Assembly: GCA_002423545.1 (NCBI GenBank)
Contig: DIWP01000012.1
Location: 20,366-67,894, forward strand
From: Thermoleophilia bacterium UBA6103
Lineage (GTDB): Bacteria; Actinomycetota; Thermoleophilia; UBA2241
DNA length: 47,529 nt
Direction: 5' to 3'
In this document: positions 1 to 8,727 of the stretch, one piece after another
Layout of the letters: every line of letters begins with the position of its first letter
How positions within the stretch are numbered: the stretch's first letter is position 1
Translations under genes and position numbers: made by a program
Notes under the pieces: model-generated
The model's database searches: none
Told to the model about the DNA's origin: nothing
What the model saw: the letters and a program-made list of their open reading frames with translations, nothing else

Positions 1-128
1 GGCCGGCGGTCGACGCCGGCACCAGTGTCGCCGGCCTGGCCGGCGCCGGCATCGTCCTGGTGCTGGCGGCGATCATCGGGCTGGCCCTCTACAGACGACC
101 CGCGTCGGGCGCCGATCCCAGCACCTGA
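1..128 (+). CDS. C-terminal end of a membrane protein (partial)
   Basis: Only the last 41 codons are present, read from base 3 to a TGA at 126-128. They encode a single hydrophobic stretch rich in Ala, Gly, Ile and Leu, followed by Tyr-Arg-Arg and a short polar tail, so this is a C-terminal transmembrane helix with a positively charged cytoplasmic end. No LPXTG sortase motif precedes it in the visible part. The family cannot be named from this fragment; PDGLE/CbiM-type C-termini look similar, but that is a guess. Confidence 0.5.
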   Translation, partial: PAVDAGTSVAGLAGAGIVLVLAAIIGLALYRRPASGADPST

Positions 129-250
129 CGGTACGGCACGGCGCGTCCCAGGCGCCGCCCAGACCACCTCGCGGCGGTCGGTCGCTGCGGATTCGGACCC
201 CCCAGCGACCGCCCGCCGCAGTGGACCCGCCGCGGCGCCGACCGGCGGCT

Positions 251-583
251 TCAGTCGCTCACGTCGATGAGCACGTCGTCGCCCTCCACCCGCACCGGGT
301 AGCTCGGCACATCGTCGGCCTTGCCTTTGAAGAAGAGGATCTTCGGCGCGCGGACGTTGCGGCCGGTGCGCACATCGAACTGCGAGCCGTGACGCGGACA
401 CGTCACCACACCGTCGGCGAAGCTGCCCTTCGACAGCGTGCCGCCCATGTGGCTGCACGTGTCCGAGATCGCGTAGAGCTTGCCGTCAAGATTCGCCAGC
501 AACACGGCCCGCCCGCCGGCCTCCACCCGGGCGGCGCTGCCGCTCGCCACGTCGTTCACGCTCGCCGCTCTCACAAAGCCCAT
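251..583 (-). CDS. Rieske [2Fe-2S] ferredoxin-type protein
   Basis: A 110-residue soluble protein made almost wholly of one Rieske domain. The cluster ligands are visible as C43-S-H45 and C62-P-R-H65, the classical C-x-H / C-x2-H pattern with 16 residues between. There is no membrane anchor, which points to the small cytoplasmic ferredoxins associated with dioxygenases or nitrite reductase (BphF/NirD-like) rather than the bc1 subunit. The ATG at 583 has GGAGGTG just upstream. The reading frame stays open further upstream, but that part looks non-coding and overlaps the promoter of the divergent gene. No oxygenase or reductase partner is adjacent, so its electron acceptor is unknown. Confidence 0.9.
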   Translation of the reverse strand: MGFVRAASVNDVASGSAARVEAGGRAVLLANLDGKLYAISDTCSHMGGTLSKGSFADGVVTCPRHGSQFDVRTGRNVRAPKILFFKGKADDVPSYPVRVEGDDVLIDVSD

Positions 584-872
584 GCTCCACCTCCGGATCG
601 CCTCGATCTGCAGGGCCGACTGCCCGCAGACGGCTGACTGCCTGACTACCCGACATGAGCGTCGGCGCATCCTCGTCGCCGTTCCCGCCCCGGTTCCCGA
701 CTCACCGCTCAGCGATCCGTCGCCGCGCTCGACCCGCGCGTACGTACGTGGCGCGTGAGGCTGCGTGCAACTAAGGATTACGCTCCCCGTGGTCGATATC
801 CGGTACCGATGGGATACGTCTGAGCCACCTCGACCGGCGGCATCTGCTGCCCGCGCACAGGAGGAGTACGCG

Positions 873-3800
873 ATGAGGGAGCGGTGCGTGCACAAGAGCC
901 TGCTGACGATCGCGGCGGTCATCGCCGCGATGCTCGCGTTCGTGATCCCGGCCTTGGCTCTGCCGTCGGGGGCCGGCGCCGCTCCGGAGACCGGCGCCTG
1001 GGCACCGGCCGTCACGTGGACGGTGGGCGACGAGCTGGAGGGGCAGAGCGACGGATACATCGCGTGGGACCGCTCGCGGTGCTACTGGTCGACCTGCCTC
1101 GGCGTGGCCCGCTACGGCGCCACCTACGTCTTCGGCGGCACCAGTGATCTCCTGGACCGCTGGGAAGCACACGGACCCATCAACGCGATCCCTTTCAAGT
1201 TCGTCCTGCCGCCGAAAGGCAACGACGGCCCTAAGCCCCTGGGCAATGCGCTCGCCGTGCTGCCGGCCGGCGGCTACGACAGGTTCATCGGCGTCTGCGA
1301 GATCGGTTCGCCGCAGCCCGACATCTGGGCCCTCTACACGAAGCGGGAGGAGCCGGGGAGGGTCTTCTGGCGGCAGCACACGGAGCAGTACAACAAAGAG
1401 CACAGCTTCACGTGGCCCGGCGGCCGCACGGTGGACGACGTCCTGAGCTTCGACACCGTCAACAGGGACCAGCTCATCGGACGAGTGGTGGCGTTCGGCG
1501 GCGGGCTCACGTTCGTGTCCGCCGCCCCGGGCAGCGGCGCCGCCGCCGTGAACATCGTGACCGTCGACCCCCTCACCGGCGATCTGATCGACCAGACCGC
1601 CGTCCCGGCCGGCAGGCCTCTTCTCCGCTCGGTCGACGCCTGCGCGACCACCTATCACGGTGTCACAAAGCTGGCGGTCGCCTTCCTGGGCGGCAGTCCC
1701 GGCACCCCCGTGCGCGAGTTCAAGTCGTTCGGCTACCTCACCTCCGCGGCTGCCGAACTGGTGTTCCTCGACGAGGACCTTGCCGTCCTGCACCAGACGT
1801 CCGTGCCCCTCGACATGATCCCCGCACCGGACCCCCCAAGGGGCGGCTTCAGTCAGGGCTACAGCACCCGCGACATCGCCGTCGTGCAGGGCGGCGTCTC
1901 CGGCGCCTCCAGGGGCGACGCGCTCCAGGTGTTCACCCGCGGCGGCTGGGTCGGGAATCCCTACTACTACAAGCGGAAGGACTACCACCCCGAAGACTGG
2001 ACGGTCGTGAGCCGCTTCGGTTGGAGCCTGGACCGCGGCAGCTGGTCGGACTTCGCCGCCACGCCCGGCGGCGTGCATCCGTGGCCGAAGACAGGCGCAA
2101 GCGGGAAACCCGGCCTGCAGATGCGGTTCTCGGCGTTCACGGTCTTCCCGGTGCTCGGCGAGGAGACGGCGTCGCGGCACGGCGACTTCCTCGGCTACCG
2201 GCAGTACTTCATCGTCAACACCGCCGCCAAGTTCGATCAGGGCTCCGCGGACAACGGCTACCTCTACGGCTTCGCCGGCGACATCCTCAAGCCGGTGGCC
2301 CGCGAGGTGAGCCCGGTGACCGGCGAGGAGGTGACCTACCCGTCGAAGATGGCTCTGACCGACGATCCCTCCACTTGGCAACTGGTGGGCGTGGTGTACG
2401 GCCCGCCGCCGTTCTCGCTGCAGGGCTACGACTACAAGGACCTGAAGTCGCCGTCGAGCTTCTCGTTCGAGCGCAGCCACAGCGCCACGACCTCCACCGA
2501 GACCACCATGGGCGGCAGCGTGACCGCCAAGGAGAAGTTCGTGCTGGGTGAGTTCTCCCAGACGTTCGGCCTCACGCAGGTCGAGACGGGCAGCGCCACG
2601 ACCTCCAACAAGATCGGCTTCTCGTTCCGCCACGACTCGGCCAGGAAAGCCGACAACGGCTACTTCATCTGCAACAAGCCCAACTACGAGGTGCAGGCCT
2701 ACACCCGCAAGGACTGGGCCGGCGGCGACATCCCCGAGTCGCGCCTGTTCGTCACCCGCTGCGTGAACCGGCAGGGCGACCAGACGCTCACGTACGTGCC
2801 CTTCGATATGGTCGATCCGGACGAATCGCCGGTGAGCAAGGGCATGGCCCGGCACGCCCGCTGCTCCGACTTCGGCAACGAGTTGTGGAGCTTCGACCCC
2901 GAGCTGCGACCCGGCATGACCGGCAACTGGTCGCGGCTGAGCCGCGTGCTGCTGACGGCCGACGTGGACGGCGGGCCCTCGAAGGCGTCGGTGACCCGCA
3001 GCAAGGAGCAGGCGACGACGAGCAACGAGACCGTGAAGCTGGCGGGCAAGTGGCCGTTCTTCGAGACCGGCTTCGAGTACGGCGTGAAGGCCACCACCAA
3101 GACCGGCGACGCCGACAACACCGAATGCTTCCTCGACCTGGCCGAACCCAAGGCCAGGGCCAAGGGTACGCTGGCGCGCCGGCTGGAAGTGGAGGCGTTC
3201 TGGCTGCAGGCGGACACCACGGCCGCCTACTGGATCCCCGAAGCCTTCCGCACGGCCGGCAACAGCCAGCGGCCGTGGTGCATCGACTACCGCGTCGTCT
3301 CGTGGCTGCCCTGGCGCGACGACGCGACTCGGGCCGACGATGCCGCGCGGACGGACGCTGAGGAAGGCGGCGCCGCGCGAGCCGACGCCGTCACCTGCTC
3401 GCTGGCGCCCGACGCGCAGCCGGCCAATGGCGGCACGGTGACCATCGCCGGCAGCGCCGACCCAGTGGACGTGGCGGTCGGCGAGAGCGTCGCGCTGCGC
3501 GCCCGGCCGGCCGACGGCTACGCCTTCTCGCGCTGGGTCGTGCGCGGCAGCCAGGCGAAGATAGCCAAGCGGACCACCCGGTCCACTACCGTCAGTGTCC
3601 GCGACGGCGGCGGCGCGACCGTGCAGGCGGTGTTCCGGCCGCTGCTGCCGAGCCGGCTCACTGTGCGCCGGCGAGGCGGCGATGTCTGCGACGTACATAT
3701 GAGCGACGCCCCGCTGCCGAGCGTCCTGCGCGCCCCCGCCGATCCAGCAGCGCTGGACGTGGCCGTCCGCCTCGGCGACGACAGCTACACGTGTCCCTCG

Positions 3801-4481
3801 TTCCAGGAGGTGCAGAGCGGCCTGTACGTCGCGAGCTTCGTGCCGTACGGCTGGGGCAAGCGCGCCCGCTTGACCGTGCGCATAGACCAGGACACGAAGA
3901 CCTGGTCGCTGGCGGTGGCGAGAGGGGCCGACACCGCCGATCTGCTGCTGGGCTGCGTCAACGGCAACGCCGCGGTCGGTCTGGAAGTCGGCGGCACCCT
4001 GGTGACGGGGAAGGGCTTCCCCATCGCCGCGCGGTCGCGGATCGCGCGCGCCAGGAGCGTCGGCACACGCCCAGCCGGCCTCGACCTCAGCGGTGCCACG
4101 CTGGCCACGTCATGTCCGGGCGGCTCCAGGTCATCGACCGCCAGCATGAAGGGCGTCAAGGTGAGCCGCCGTCTGCTGAACCGCAAGGGGTTCACGATGG
4201 ACGTGAACGGCGTCACCCTGTACGTCGGCCCGTTTGTACGGCACGGCTCCCTGTTCACCTACAGCGGCCGGACGCCGGCGGGCGTGCGTGTGCGCTGCCG
4301 CTACCAGACCAACGGAAGGCTGGACCTCACGCTCAGCGGCGTGGCGCTGAACCCCCTGCTCGACCAGCTCGTGGGCCAGAACGTCACGATGCGGATCACA
4401 CGCGGCGGTCGCTCCGCCCAGGCCAACCTGATCACCACCGTCAAGAAGCTGTCCGTGAGCGCAGCGCCCACGACGAAGTGA
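873..4481 (+). CDS. Large secreted protein with an InlB-repeat-like domain
   Basis: A 1,202-residue exported protein of unrecognised family. The ATG at 873 follows AGGAGG, and the product opens with a basic n-region and a long hydrophobic core ending near Ala-Leu-Ala, a typical Sec signal peptide. The first ~830 residues are rich in Tyr, Trp, Gly and Thr, consistent with beta structure. Residues ~845-925 resemble the divergent InlB B-repeat domain (GGTVTI, then VGESVALRARPADGYAFSRW, then VQAVF). The C-terminal ~280 residues form another beta-rich segment. There is no LPXTG or terminal membrane helix, so it is probably released or held non-covalently. It is monocistronic and closed by a strong terminator. 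Confidence 0.8.
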   Translation: MRERCVHKSLLTIAAVIAAMLAFVIPALALPSGAGAAPETGAWAPAVTWTVGDELEGQSDGYIAWDRSRCYWSTCLGVARYGATYVFGGTSDLLDRWEAHGPINAIPFKFVLPPKGNDGPKPLGNALAVLPAGGYDRFIGVCEIGSPQPDIWALYTKREEPGRVFWRQHTEQYNKEHSFTWPGGRTVDDVLSFDTVNRDQLIGRVVAFGGGLTFVSAAPGSGAAAVNIVTVDPLTGDLIDQTAVPAGRPLLRSVDACATTYHGVTKLAVAFLGGSPGTPVREFKSFGYLTSAAAELVFLDEDLAVLHQTSVPLDMIPAPDPPRGGFSQGYSTRDIAVVQGGVSGASRGDALQVFTRGGWVGNPYYYKRKDYHPEDWTVVSRFGWSLDRGSWSDFAATPGGVHPWPKTGASGKPGLQMRFSAFTVFPVLGEETASRHGDFLGYRQYFIVNTAAKFDQGSADNGYLYGFAGDILKPVAREVSPVTGEEVTYPSKMALTDDPSTWQLVGVVYGPPPFSLQGYDYKDLKSPSSFSFERSHSATTSTETTMGGSVTAKEKFVLGEFSQTFGLTQVETGSATTSNKIGFSFRHDSARKADNGYFICNKPNYEVQAYTRKDWAGGDIPESRLFVTRCVNRQGDQTLTYVPFDMVDPDESPVSKGMARHARCSDFGNELWSFDPELRPGMTGNWSRLSRVLLTADVDGGPSKASVTRSKEQATTSNETVKLAGKWPFFETGFEYGVKATTKTGDADNTECFLDLAEPKARAKGTLARRLEVEAFWLQADTTAAYWIPEAFRTAGNSQRPWCIDYRVVSWLPWRDDATRADDAARTDAEEGGAARADAVTCSLAPDAQPANGGTVTIAGSADPVDVAVGESVALRARPADGYAFSRWVVRGSQAKIAKRTTRSTTVSVRDGGGATVQAVFRPLLPSRLTVRRRGGDVCDVHMSDAPLPSVLRAPADPAALDVAVRLGDDSYTCPSFQEVQSGLYVASFVPYGWGKRARLTVRIDQDTKTWSLAVARGADTADLLLGCVNGNAAVGLEVGGTLVTGKGFPIAARSRIARARSVGTRPAGLDLSGATLATSCPGGSRSSTASMKGVKVSRRLLNRKGFTMDVNGVTLYVGPFVRHGSLFTYSGRTPAGVRVRCRYQTNGRLDLTLSGVALNPLLDQLVGQNVTMRITRGGRSAQANLITTVKKLSVSAAPTTK

Positions 4482-4510
4482 ACGTCTGACTCACGATGAC
4501 GGCGACGAGG

Positions 4511-4544
4511 TCCGGCGGCCCGCGACCTATCGCGGGCCGCCGGA
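4511..4544. terminator. Bidirectional hairpin between convergent genes
   Basis: A perfect 15-bp inverted repeat (TCCGGCGGCCCGCGA and its complement) with a CCTA loop lies 30 bp after the secreted-protein stop and 10 bp before the stop of the convergent CopD-like gene. There is no clear T-tract on either side, as is common in high-GC bacteria. Confidence 0.8.
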
Positions 4545-4553
4545 CGTGGCCGC

Positions 4554-5099
4554 TTACGCCACGCTCGCCGTCACGGCGCTGAGGAGCAGCACGGCGACGC
4601 CCAGCACGATGTTGCCGTACAGCAGGGCCATGCTGACCTTCATCCGCCCCGACGGCGTTCCCACCCGGCCGGCGCCGGCGCCGACCGGGTCACCGCCGGG
4701 CTGCACCGCCGGCGTCGCACCCATCCCCGGCGCCGGCAGCGGGATCCGCAGGGCCAGGCTGCGTACAAGGGCCACGACCACCATCACGATCATGAGCACA
4801 TGCTTGAGCGTGAGGGCTACGGAATAGCCGTCGCCCCAGGCGAAGAAGCCCTGGAAGTCGGCGCTCTGGCGGGACAGCATGACGCCGGTGACGGCCAGAC
4901 CGATGATCGCGACGTACACGAACCAGCGCAGTCGCGACTGGATCACGGACATGAGGCGCAGCATCTGCGGACCCGCGCCCAGCGCCGCGCGAGCCGACGG
5001 GATCACGGCGATGCCCAGCGTCAGCATGCCTCCGACCCACATCACGGTCAGCAGGCTGTGCACGAACCGCACCGTCGTGACGACGACCTCGTTCTCCAT
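4554..5099 (-). CDS. CopD-like four-helix membrane protein
   Basis: About 181 residues with four predicted membrane segments: FVHSLLTVMWVGGMLTLGIA, the Trp-Phe-Val-Tyr-Val-Ala helix, the Leu-Thr-Leu-Lys-His helix and the C-terminal Leu-Tyr-Gly-Asn helix. The spaced His and Trp residues in helices 1 and 3 resemble CopD/DUF2269-type proteins that act in copper or haem handling. A Pro/Gly/Ala-rich cytosolic loop separates helices 3 and 4. The ATG at 5099 is preferred to the GTG at 5102 because AAGGAGGA sits at better spacing. It is divergent from the MFS exporter and shares the operator-rich intergenic region. Function is inferred by family resemblance only. Confidence 0.65.
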   Translation of the reverse strand: MENEVVVTTVRFVHSLLTVMWVGGMLTLGIAVIPSARAALGAGPQMLRLMSVIQSRLRWFVYVAIIGLAVTGVMLSRQSADFQGFFAWGDGYSVALTLKHVLMIVMVVVALVRSLALRIPLPAPGMGATPAVQPGGDPVGAGAGRVGTPSGRMKVSMALLYGNIVLGVAVLLLSAVTASVA

Positions 5100-5168
5100 C
5101 ACCGATCCTCCTTGTCCGGCTGAGCGTCGGCGACGACTCGCTCCTCACGGCCACGCCTGCACGACGCT

Positions 5169-5222
5169 GAATTCTTGACACCAGGAATTCCTTGCACTCA
5201 TAATTCCTGCTGAAAGGAATTC
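5169..5222 (+). promoter_or_regulatory. MFS exporter promoter with GGAATTCC operators
   Basis: TTGACA (5175-5180) and CATAAT (5199-5204) are 18 bp apart. The region carries repeated GAATTC-type half sites: GAATTC at 5169, the palindrome AGGAATTCCT at 5183-5192 inside the spacer, and an inverted repeat AATTCC (5202-5207) / GGAATT (5216-5221) over the start site. This fits repression by the TetR protein encoded downstream. Confidence 0.75.
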
Positions 5223-5237
5223 TAGCACGGAGGACGC

Positions 5238-7058
5238 ATGCGATCCCACCTGACGCAGTCGAGCAAGTGGCTTGTCCTCGTGGCCGTCTCGCTGGGCCTG
5301 TTCATGGCCCTGCTCGATGCCACGATCGTCAACATCGCGGTACCGGCCATCATGAGCGACATGCAGGCCGACGTCGCCGGCGTGTCCTGGATCGTCAATG
5401 CGTACAACCTGGGGCTCCTGACCCTGGTCCTGGCCGTCGGGCGCTTTTCGGACAGGCTGGGCCAGCGCCGCGTTTTCCTGGTCGGCCTGGTCCTCTTCAC
5501 CGGCTTCTCGCTGGCCTGCGGCCTGGCGCCCTCGATCGGCTGGCTGATCGTCTTCCGCGTGGGGCAGTCGATCGGCGCCGCGGCACTGGTGCCGGTGTCG
5601 CTGGCGATCCTGCTCACCGCCTTCCCGCGCCGGCAGCACGGCCTGGCGACCGGTGTCTGGGGCGCCATCGGCGCCGTGGCCGCGGCGGCGGGGCCCACCC
5701 TCGGCGGTCTGCTCGTCACTTCCGTCGGCTGGCACTGGATCTTCTACGTCAACATCCCGATCGGGGCGGTGGCCGCGGTCCTCGTGCTGGCGTTTGTCCC
5801 CGAGCACCGTCGGGCCACCAGCGGCGGCTACGACCCGGTCGGGGTGGCCCTGTCCGCCGCCGGCTTCTTCGCGCTCACGCTGGGACTCATCCAGGCCAAC
5901 GAGTGGGGCTGGACCTCGACCATCGTCCTCACGTTGCTCGCCTCGGCTGCCGCGCTGCTGACGGCGTGGGTCCTCTGGGAGCTGCGCTCCCGCAGCCCCC
6001 TGATCGACCTGCGGCTCTTTCGCGATCGCACCTTCCTCGGTGCCACCACCGGCATGCTGATCATGGGCTTCGCGATGATGGGCTCCATGTTCCTGCTCAT
6101 CATCTTCATGGTGAACGTGCTCGGCTACTCGGAGCTTGAGGCGGCCCTGGCGGTGACCCCCATGCCGGTCTTGGGCGCGTTGCTGGCGCCGGCCGTCGGC
6201 AAGCTCATCGACCACGTGGCGCCACGCATCCCGGTGGCCGTCGGCATGGCTCTCATGGGCACCGGCATGCTGCTCCTGCGTCAGCTCGGCACCGACGCGA
6301 CCCTCTGGGACGTTTCCTGGCGCACGCTCCTGCTGGGGGCGGGCATGGGGTTCGCCATGCCGGCGCTGGCCGCCGCCGGCATGAGCGCCGTGCCGCAGAG
6401 CGCCGGCGGGGCCGGCTCCGGTGTCATCAACTGGTCGCGCCAGATGGGGTTTGTCCTCGGCGTCACGGTGCTGGTGGCCGTCTTCTCCACCAGCATCACG
6501 AAGACCATGGACGACGCGCTCGCCACGGCCGAGTCGCTGGTAGCCGAGCAGACGGAGATGCCGGCGGCGGCACGAGCGATGGTGCTGGGCAAGATAGAGG
6601 CCAACGTCGCCGCGGCGGCCGACGCGCCCGGCCAGGCTTCAGCGACCGCCGACCCGCTGGCGGGCCTGCCGGAGATGGCGACCGAGCCGGGGCAGGCAGC
6701 ACAGCGCGACGAGCTCAAGGAGGAGCTGACGTCGACCTTCAGCGCGGCTCGCCGCGATGCCTTCGACCTGCCGCTGCTGGCGGCCGCGCTGGTCGCCTTC
6801 GCCGGCGTGGCGCCGGCCCTGTTGCTCCGGCGGCGCGTCCACCTGCTGCCGCAGAAGAACGAGGCCGCGATCGATACGCCGGTCATCGCCGACGGCGGGG
6901 CCGAGCCGGCGGCCGGGTCCTTGAGCGCGGCAGAGGCGGCCGGGTCCGGCGCGCCGGCTGCAACGGCCGCCGTGCGTGCGGCCGGTCCGCCGGCCGGCGA
7001 GCACGAGACCGGCCTCGACGCCGCCGGCCGGCCTGTAGCCGCACGGGCCGTGCCGTGA
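5238..7058 (+). CDS. MFS multidrug exporter, DHA2 (EmrB/QacA) family
   Basis: A 606-residue proton-driven drug exporter of the 14-helix DHA2 branch. It opens with the family signature (LFMALLDATIVNIAVPAI in helix 1) and has VGRFSDRLGQRRVF after helix 2 and the helix-5 motif C region around Gly-Pro-Thr-Leu-Gly-Gly. The last large insert (residues ~430-500) is Ala/Glu-rich, followed by the final helix and a ~75-residue Ala/Pro/Gly-rich cytosolic tail that is longer than usual. The ATG at 5238 has GGAGG upstream. The tetR gene follows after 17 bp, so the two are probably one autoregulated resistance operon driven by the operator-rich promoter. Confidence 0.93.
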   Translation: MRSHLTQSSKWLVLVAVSLGLFMALLDATIVNIAVPAIMSDMQADVAGVSWIVNAYNLGLLTLVLAVGRFSDRLGQRRVFLVGLVLFTGFSLACGLAPSIGWLIVFRVGQSIGAAALVPVSLAILLTAFPRRQHGLATGVWGAIGAVAAAAGPTLGGLLVTSVGWHWIFYVNIPIGAVAAVLVLAFVPEHRRATSGGYDPVGVALSAAGFFALTLGLIQANEWGWTSTIVLTLLASAAALLTAWVLWELRSRSPLIDLRLFRDRTFLGATTGMLIMGFAMMGSMFLLIIFMVNVLGYSELEAALAVTPMPVLGALLAPAVGKLIDHVAPRIPVAVGMALMGTGMLLLRQLGTDATLWDVSWRTLLLGAGMGFAMPALAAAGMSAVPQSAGGAGSGVINWSRQMGFVLGVTVLVAVFSTSITKTMDDALATAESLVAEQTEMPAAARAMVLGKIEANVAAAADAPGQASATADPLAGLPEMATEPGQAAQRDELKEELTSTFSAARRDAFDLPLLAAALVAFAGVAPALLLRRRVHLLPQKNEAAIDTPVIADGGAEPAAGSLSAAEAAGSGAPAATAAVRAAGPPAGEHETGLDAAGRPVAARAVP

Positions 7059-7075
7059 CGCAGTAGGATGCGGCC

Positions 7076-7728
7076 ATGGCAGCTGCGGGCGCAGGTGGTA
7101 CATCGCATGGGAGCCGGGTCGGCCGCCGCAGCGGCCGCCGACCCGGCGACAGCGGCACGCGTCAGGCGATCCTGACGGCGGCGCGCGACGTCTTCGCCGA
7201 ACAGGGCTTCGACAGGGCGACCGTGCAGAGGATCGCGGACCGGGCCGGCTGCGATCCGGCGCTGGTGCGCCACTTCTATCAGGACAAGGCGCATCTCTTC
7301 GATCTCGCCATGACCCTTCCCTGGGACGCCGAGGAGATCGTGCCACGATGCTCGCCGGCGATCCGGATCACATCGGCGAGCGCATCGTCCTGCGCTTCCT
7401 GGAGCTCTGGGAGTCCGGTGCCAGCCGCGATGTGTTCACGGCGATGATCCGCTCCGCCGTGACCCACGACAAGGCGGCGTCGATGGTGCGCGAGCTGATC
7501 ACGCGACGCCTGGTCGGCCCCCTCACCGACTCGTTGAACGTCTCTCAGCCCGACCTGCGCGCCACCCTCGTCGGCTCACAGCTCGTGGGGCTGGCGATGG
7601 TGCGCTACGTGACACGCGTGGAGCCTCTCGCCTCGCTGCGGCGGGAGCAGGTGGCTCGCGTGCTCGGCCCCAACGTCCAGCGCCTCCTCACAGCCGATCT
7701 GGAGGCTGCTGAGAGCCCGGAGGCCTGA
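7076..7728 (+). pseudogene. TetR-family repressor, frameshifted
   Basis: Two overlapping frames together make one normal TetR protein of about 217 residues. The first (from ATG 7076) holds the N-terminal helix-turn-helix, from RQAILTAARDVFAEQGFDRA to VRHFYQDKAHLF, and runs to VPR at about 7349. The second frame picks up at MLAGDPDHIGERIVLRFLEL (ATG 7348) and carries the ligand-binding half to 7728. One missing base near 7344-7349 would explain the break; without it the first frame stops at 7447. It may be a real mutation, a sequencing error or, less likely, programmed slippage. It lies 17 bp after the exporter and would be its repressor; loss would derepress export. Confidence 0.85.
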
Positions 7729-7804
7729 AGGCCCAGAGGCCGACGCCGGAGTGGCCGCGAGCTTCAGCCCGCCGGTTGCGTGCCGAGAGCCGGCGCCAGC
7801 CGTC

Positions 7805-8266
7805 TCAGTTCGCCTGCAGCGACGACGCGAAGCCGTCCACGAGGGTCCTCTTCTCCTCCTCGGAGAGCCGGGCGCCCCAGTGGATGACGAGGTACTGCCA
7901 TGGCGGCATCTCCTCGTCCACGGCATCTTGCATGGCCTCGGGCGTCAGGTCGCCGGTCCATTCTGAGAAGTTGAGGTGCTCGCGGCCTTCGTCCGCGTCG
8001 CGCTGCACCAGCCACGAGAACGGCGCGATGCTGGTCGCCCACCACCACTCCGTCTCGTTGCTGTGACAGTCGTAGCAGGACTCACGGGCGATCGTCTCGG
8101 CGCCGGCGTCGTTCCACCGAAAGTCGTTGGTGGGCGGCGGATTCGAGTGGTCGCGTCCGTACGGCACGAGCTGGACGGCGCCGAAGGCGACGGCGAGCGC
8201 CGCCACCGTCCACAGCATCGCCCTGCACCAGAACGCACGGGGTGGTCTCTTCAGCGTCCGGGACAT
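7805..8266 (-). CDS. Haem-binding domain protein, membrane-anchored
   Basis: A 153-residue protein with an N-terminal basic stretch and one transmembrane segment (residues ~17-34), followed by an extracytoplasmic domain with the c-type haem motif C64-Y-D-C67-H68. It matches the haem_bd (PF14376) family: the Ser-Cys-Tyr-Asp-Cys-His motif, Trp repeats, then MPPWQYLVIHWGARLSEEEK near the C-terminus. The ATG at 8266 follows GGGAGGAGCGG; a longer frame to 8350 lacks such a site. Proteins of this type are extracytoplasmic monohaem proteins of poorly known role. It stands alone, with no cytochrome maturation genes nearby. Confidence 0.85.
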   Translation of the reverse strand: MSRTLKRPPRAFWCRAMLWTVAALAVAFGAVQLVPYGRDHSNPPPTNDFRWNDAGAETIARESCYDCHSNETEWWWATSIAPFSWLVQRDADEGREHLNFSEWTGDLTPEAMQDAVDEEMPPWQYLVIHWGARLSEEEKRTLVDGFASSLQAN

Positions 8267-8494
8267 CCGCTCCTCCCATCCACACCCTGACCCGTCGACC
8301 GGCGAGCACGCTGCAGGCCCCGGCGGCGACTCACGGCACCCGCCGGGCACGCTGCAGCACGCATCGCGAGCTCACACGCGCGGGCGTGTCGGCAACAGAC
8401 GCTACCAGTCCCGGAGGAGCGCCGCCATACTCGAGCCGCTCTCAGTCGGGGTCGAACACCCGATGCTCGTAGAGACCATCGCGCCGTCCGCACG

Positions 8495-8540
8495 CTCAAA
8501 GATCTCACAGCCGGCTCACAGATTCTCAGCCCGCTCTCAG
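8495..8540 (+). promoter_or_regulatory. Phased CTCACAG repeats ahead of htrA
   Basis: The 461-bp gene-free stretch 8267-8727 holds five repeats of a CTCA(C)AG motif: CTCAAAG 8495, CTCACAG 8504, CTCACAG 8515, CTCAG 8525 and CTCAG 8536. The last four are 10-11 bp apart, on one face of the helix. Such direct repeats are typical of OmpR/PhoB-type response regulator boxes. A possible -10 (TAATAC, 8588) lies downstream. I see nothing else in the stretch. Confidence 0.55.
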
Positions 8541-8727
8541 GAATCTGCAGGCATTTCACGCTCTCGTAACACATCGGCATCCACGCGTAATACGGACTAC
8601 CTTCGTCCGCAACGTCCTCCGGCAAGACTCATCCCAGAAGAGAGGCACTGCGGATCGACACCGCATCGCGGCTCCGCAGAGAGACGTTCACACGTTCGAG
8701 GCGTTCACCAGTCGAGGAGGAGAGCAG

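Noticed and set aside
771..3698. 975-codon minus-strand open frame
   Set aside because: It is antisense to the secreted protein, with Arg/Gly/Ala-rich composition typical of shadow frames, and has no domain pattern.
5238..7058. CRISPR or phage genes in the window
   Set aside because: No regularly spaced repeats with spacers, and no integrase, capsid, terminase or transposase reading frames were found anywhere in the window.
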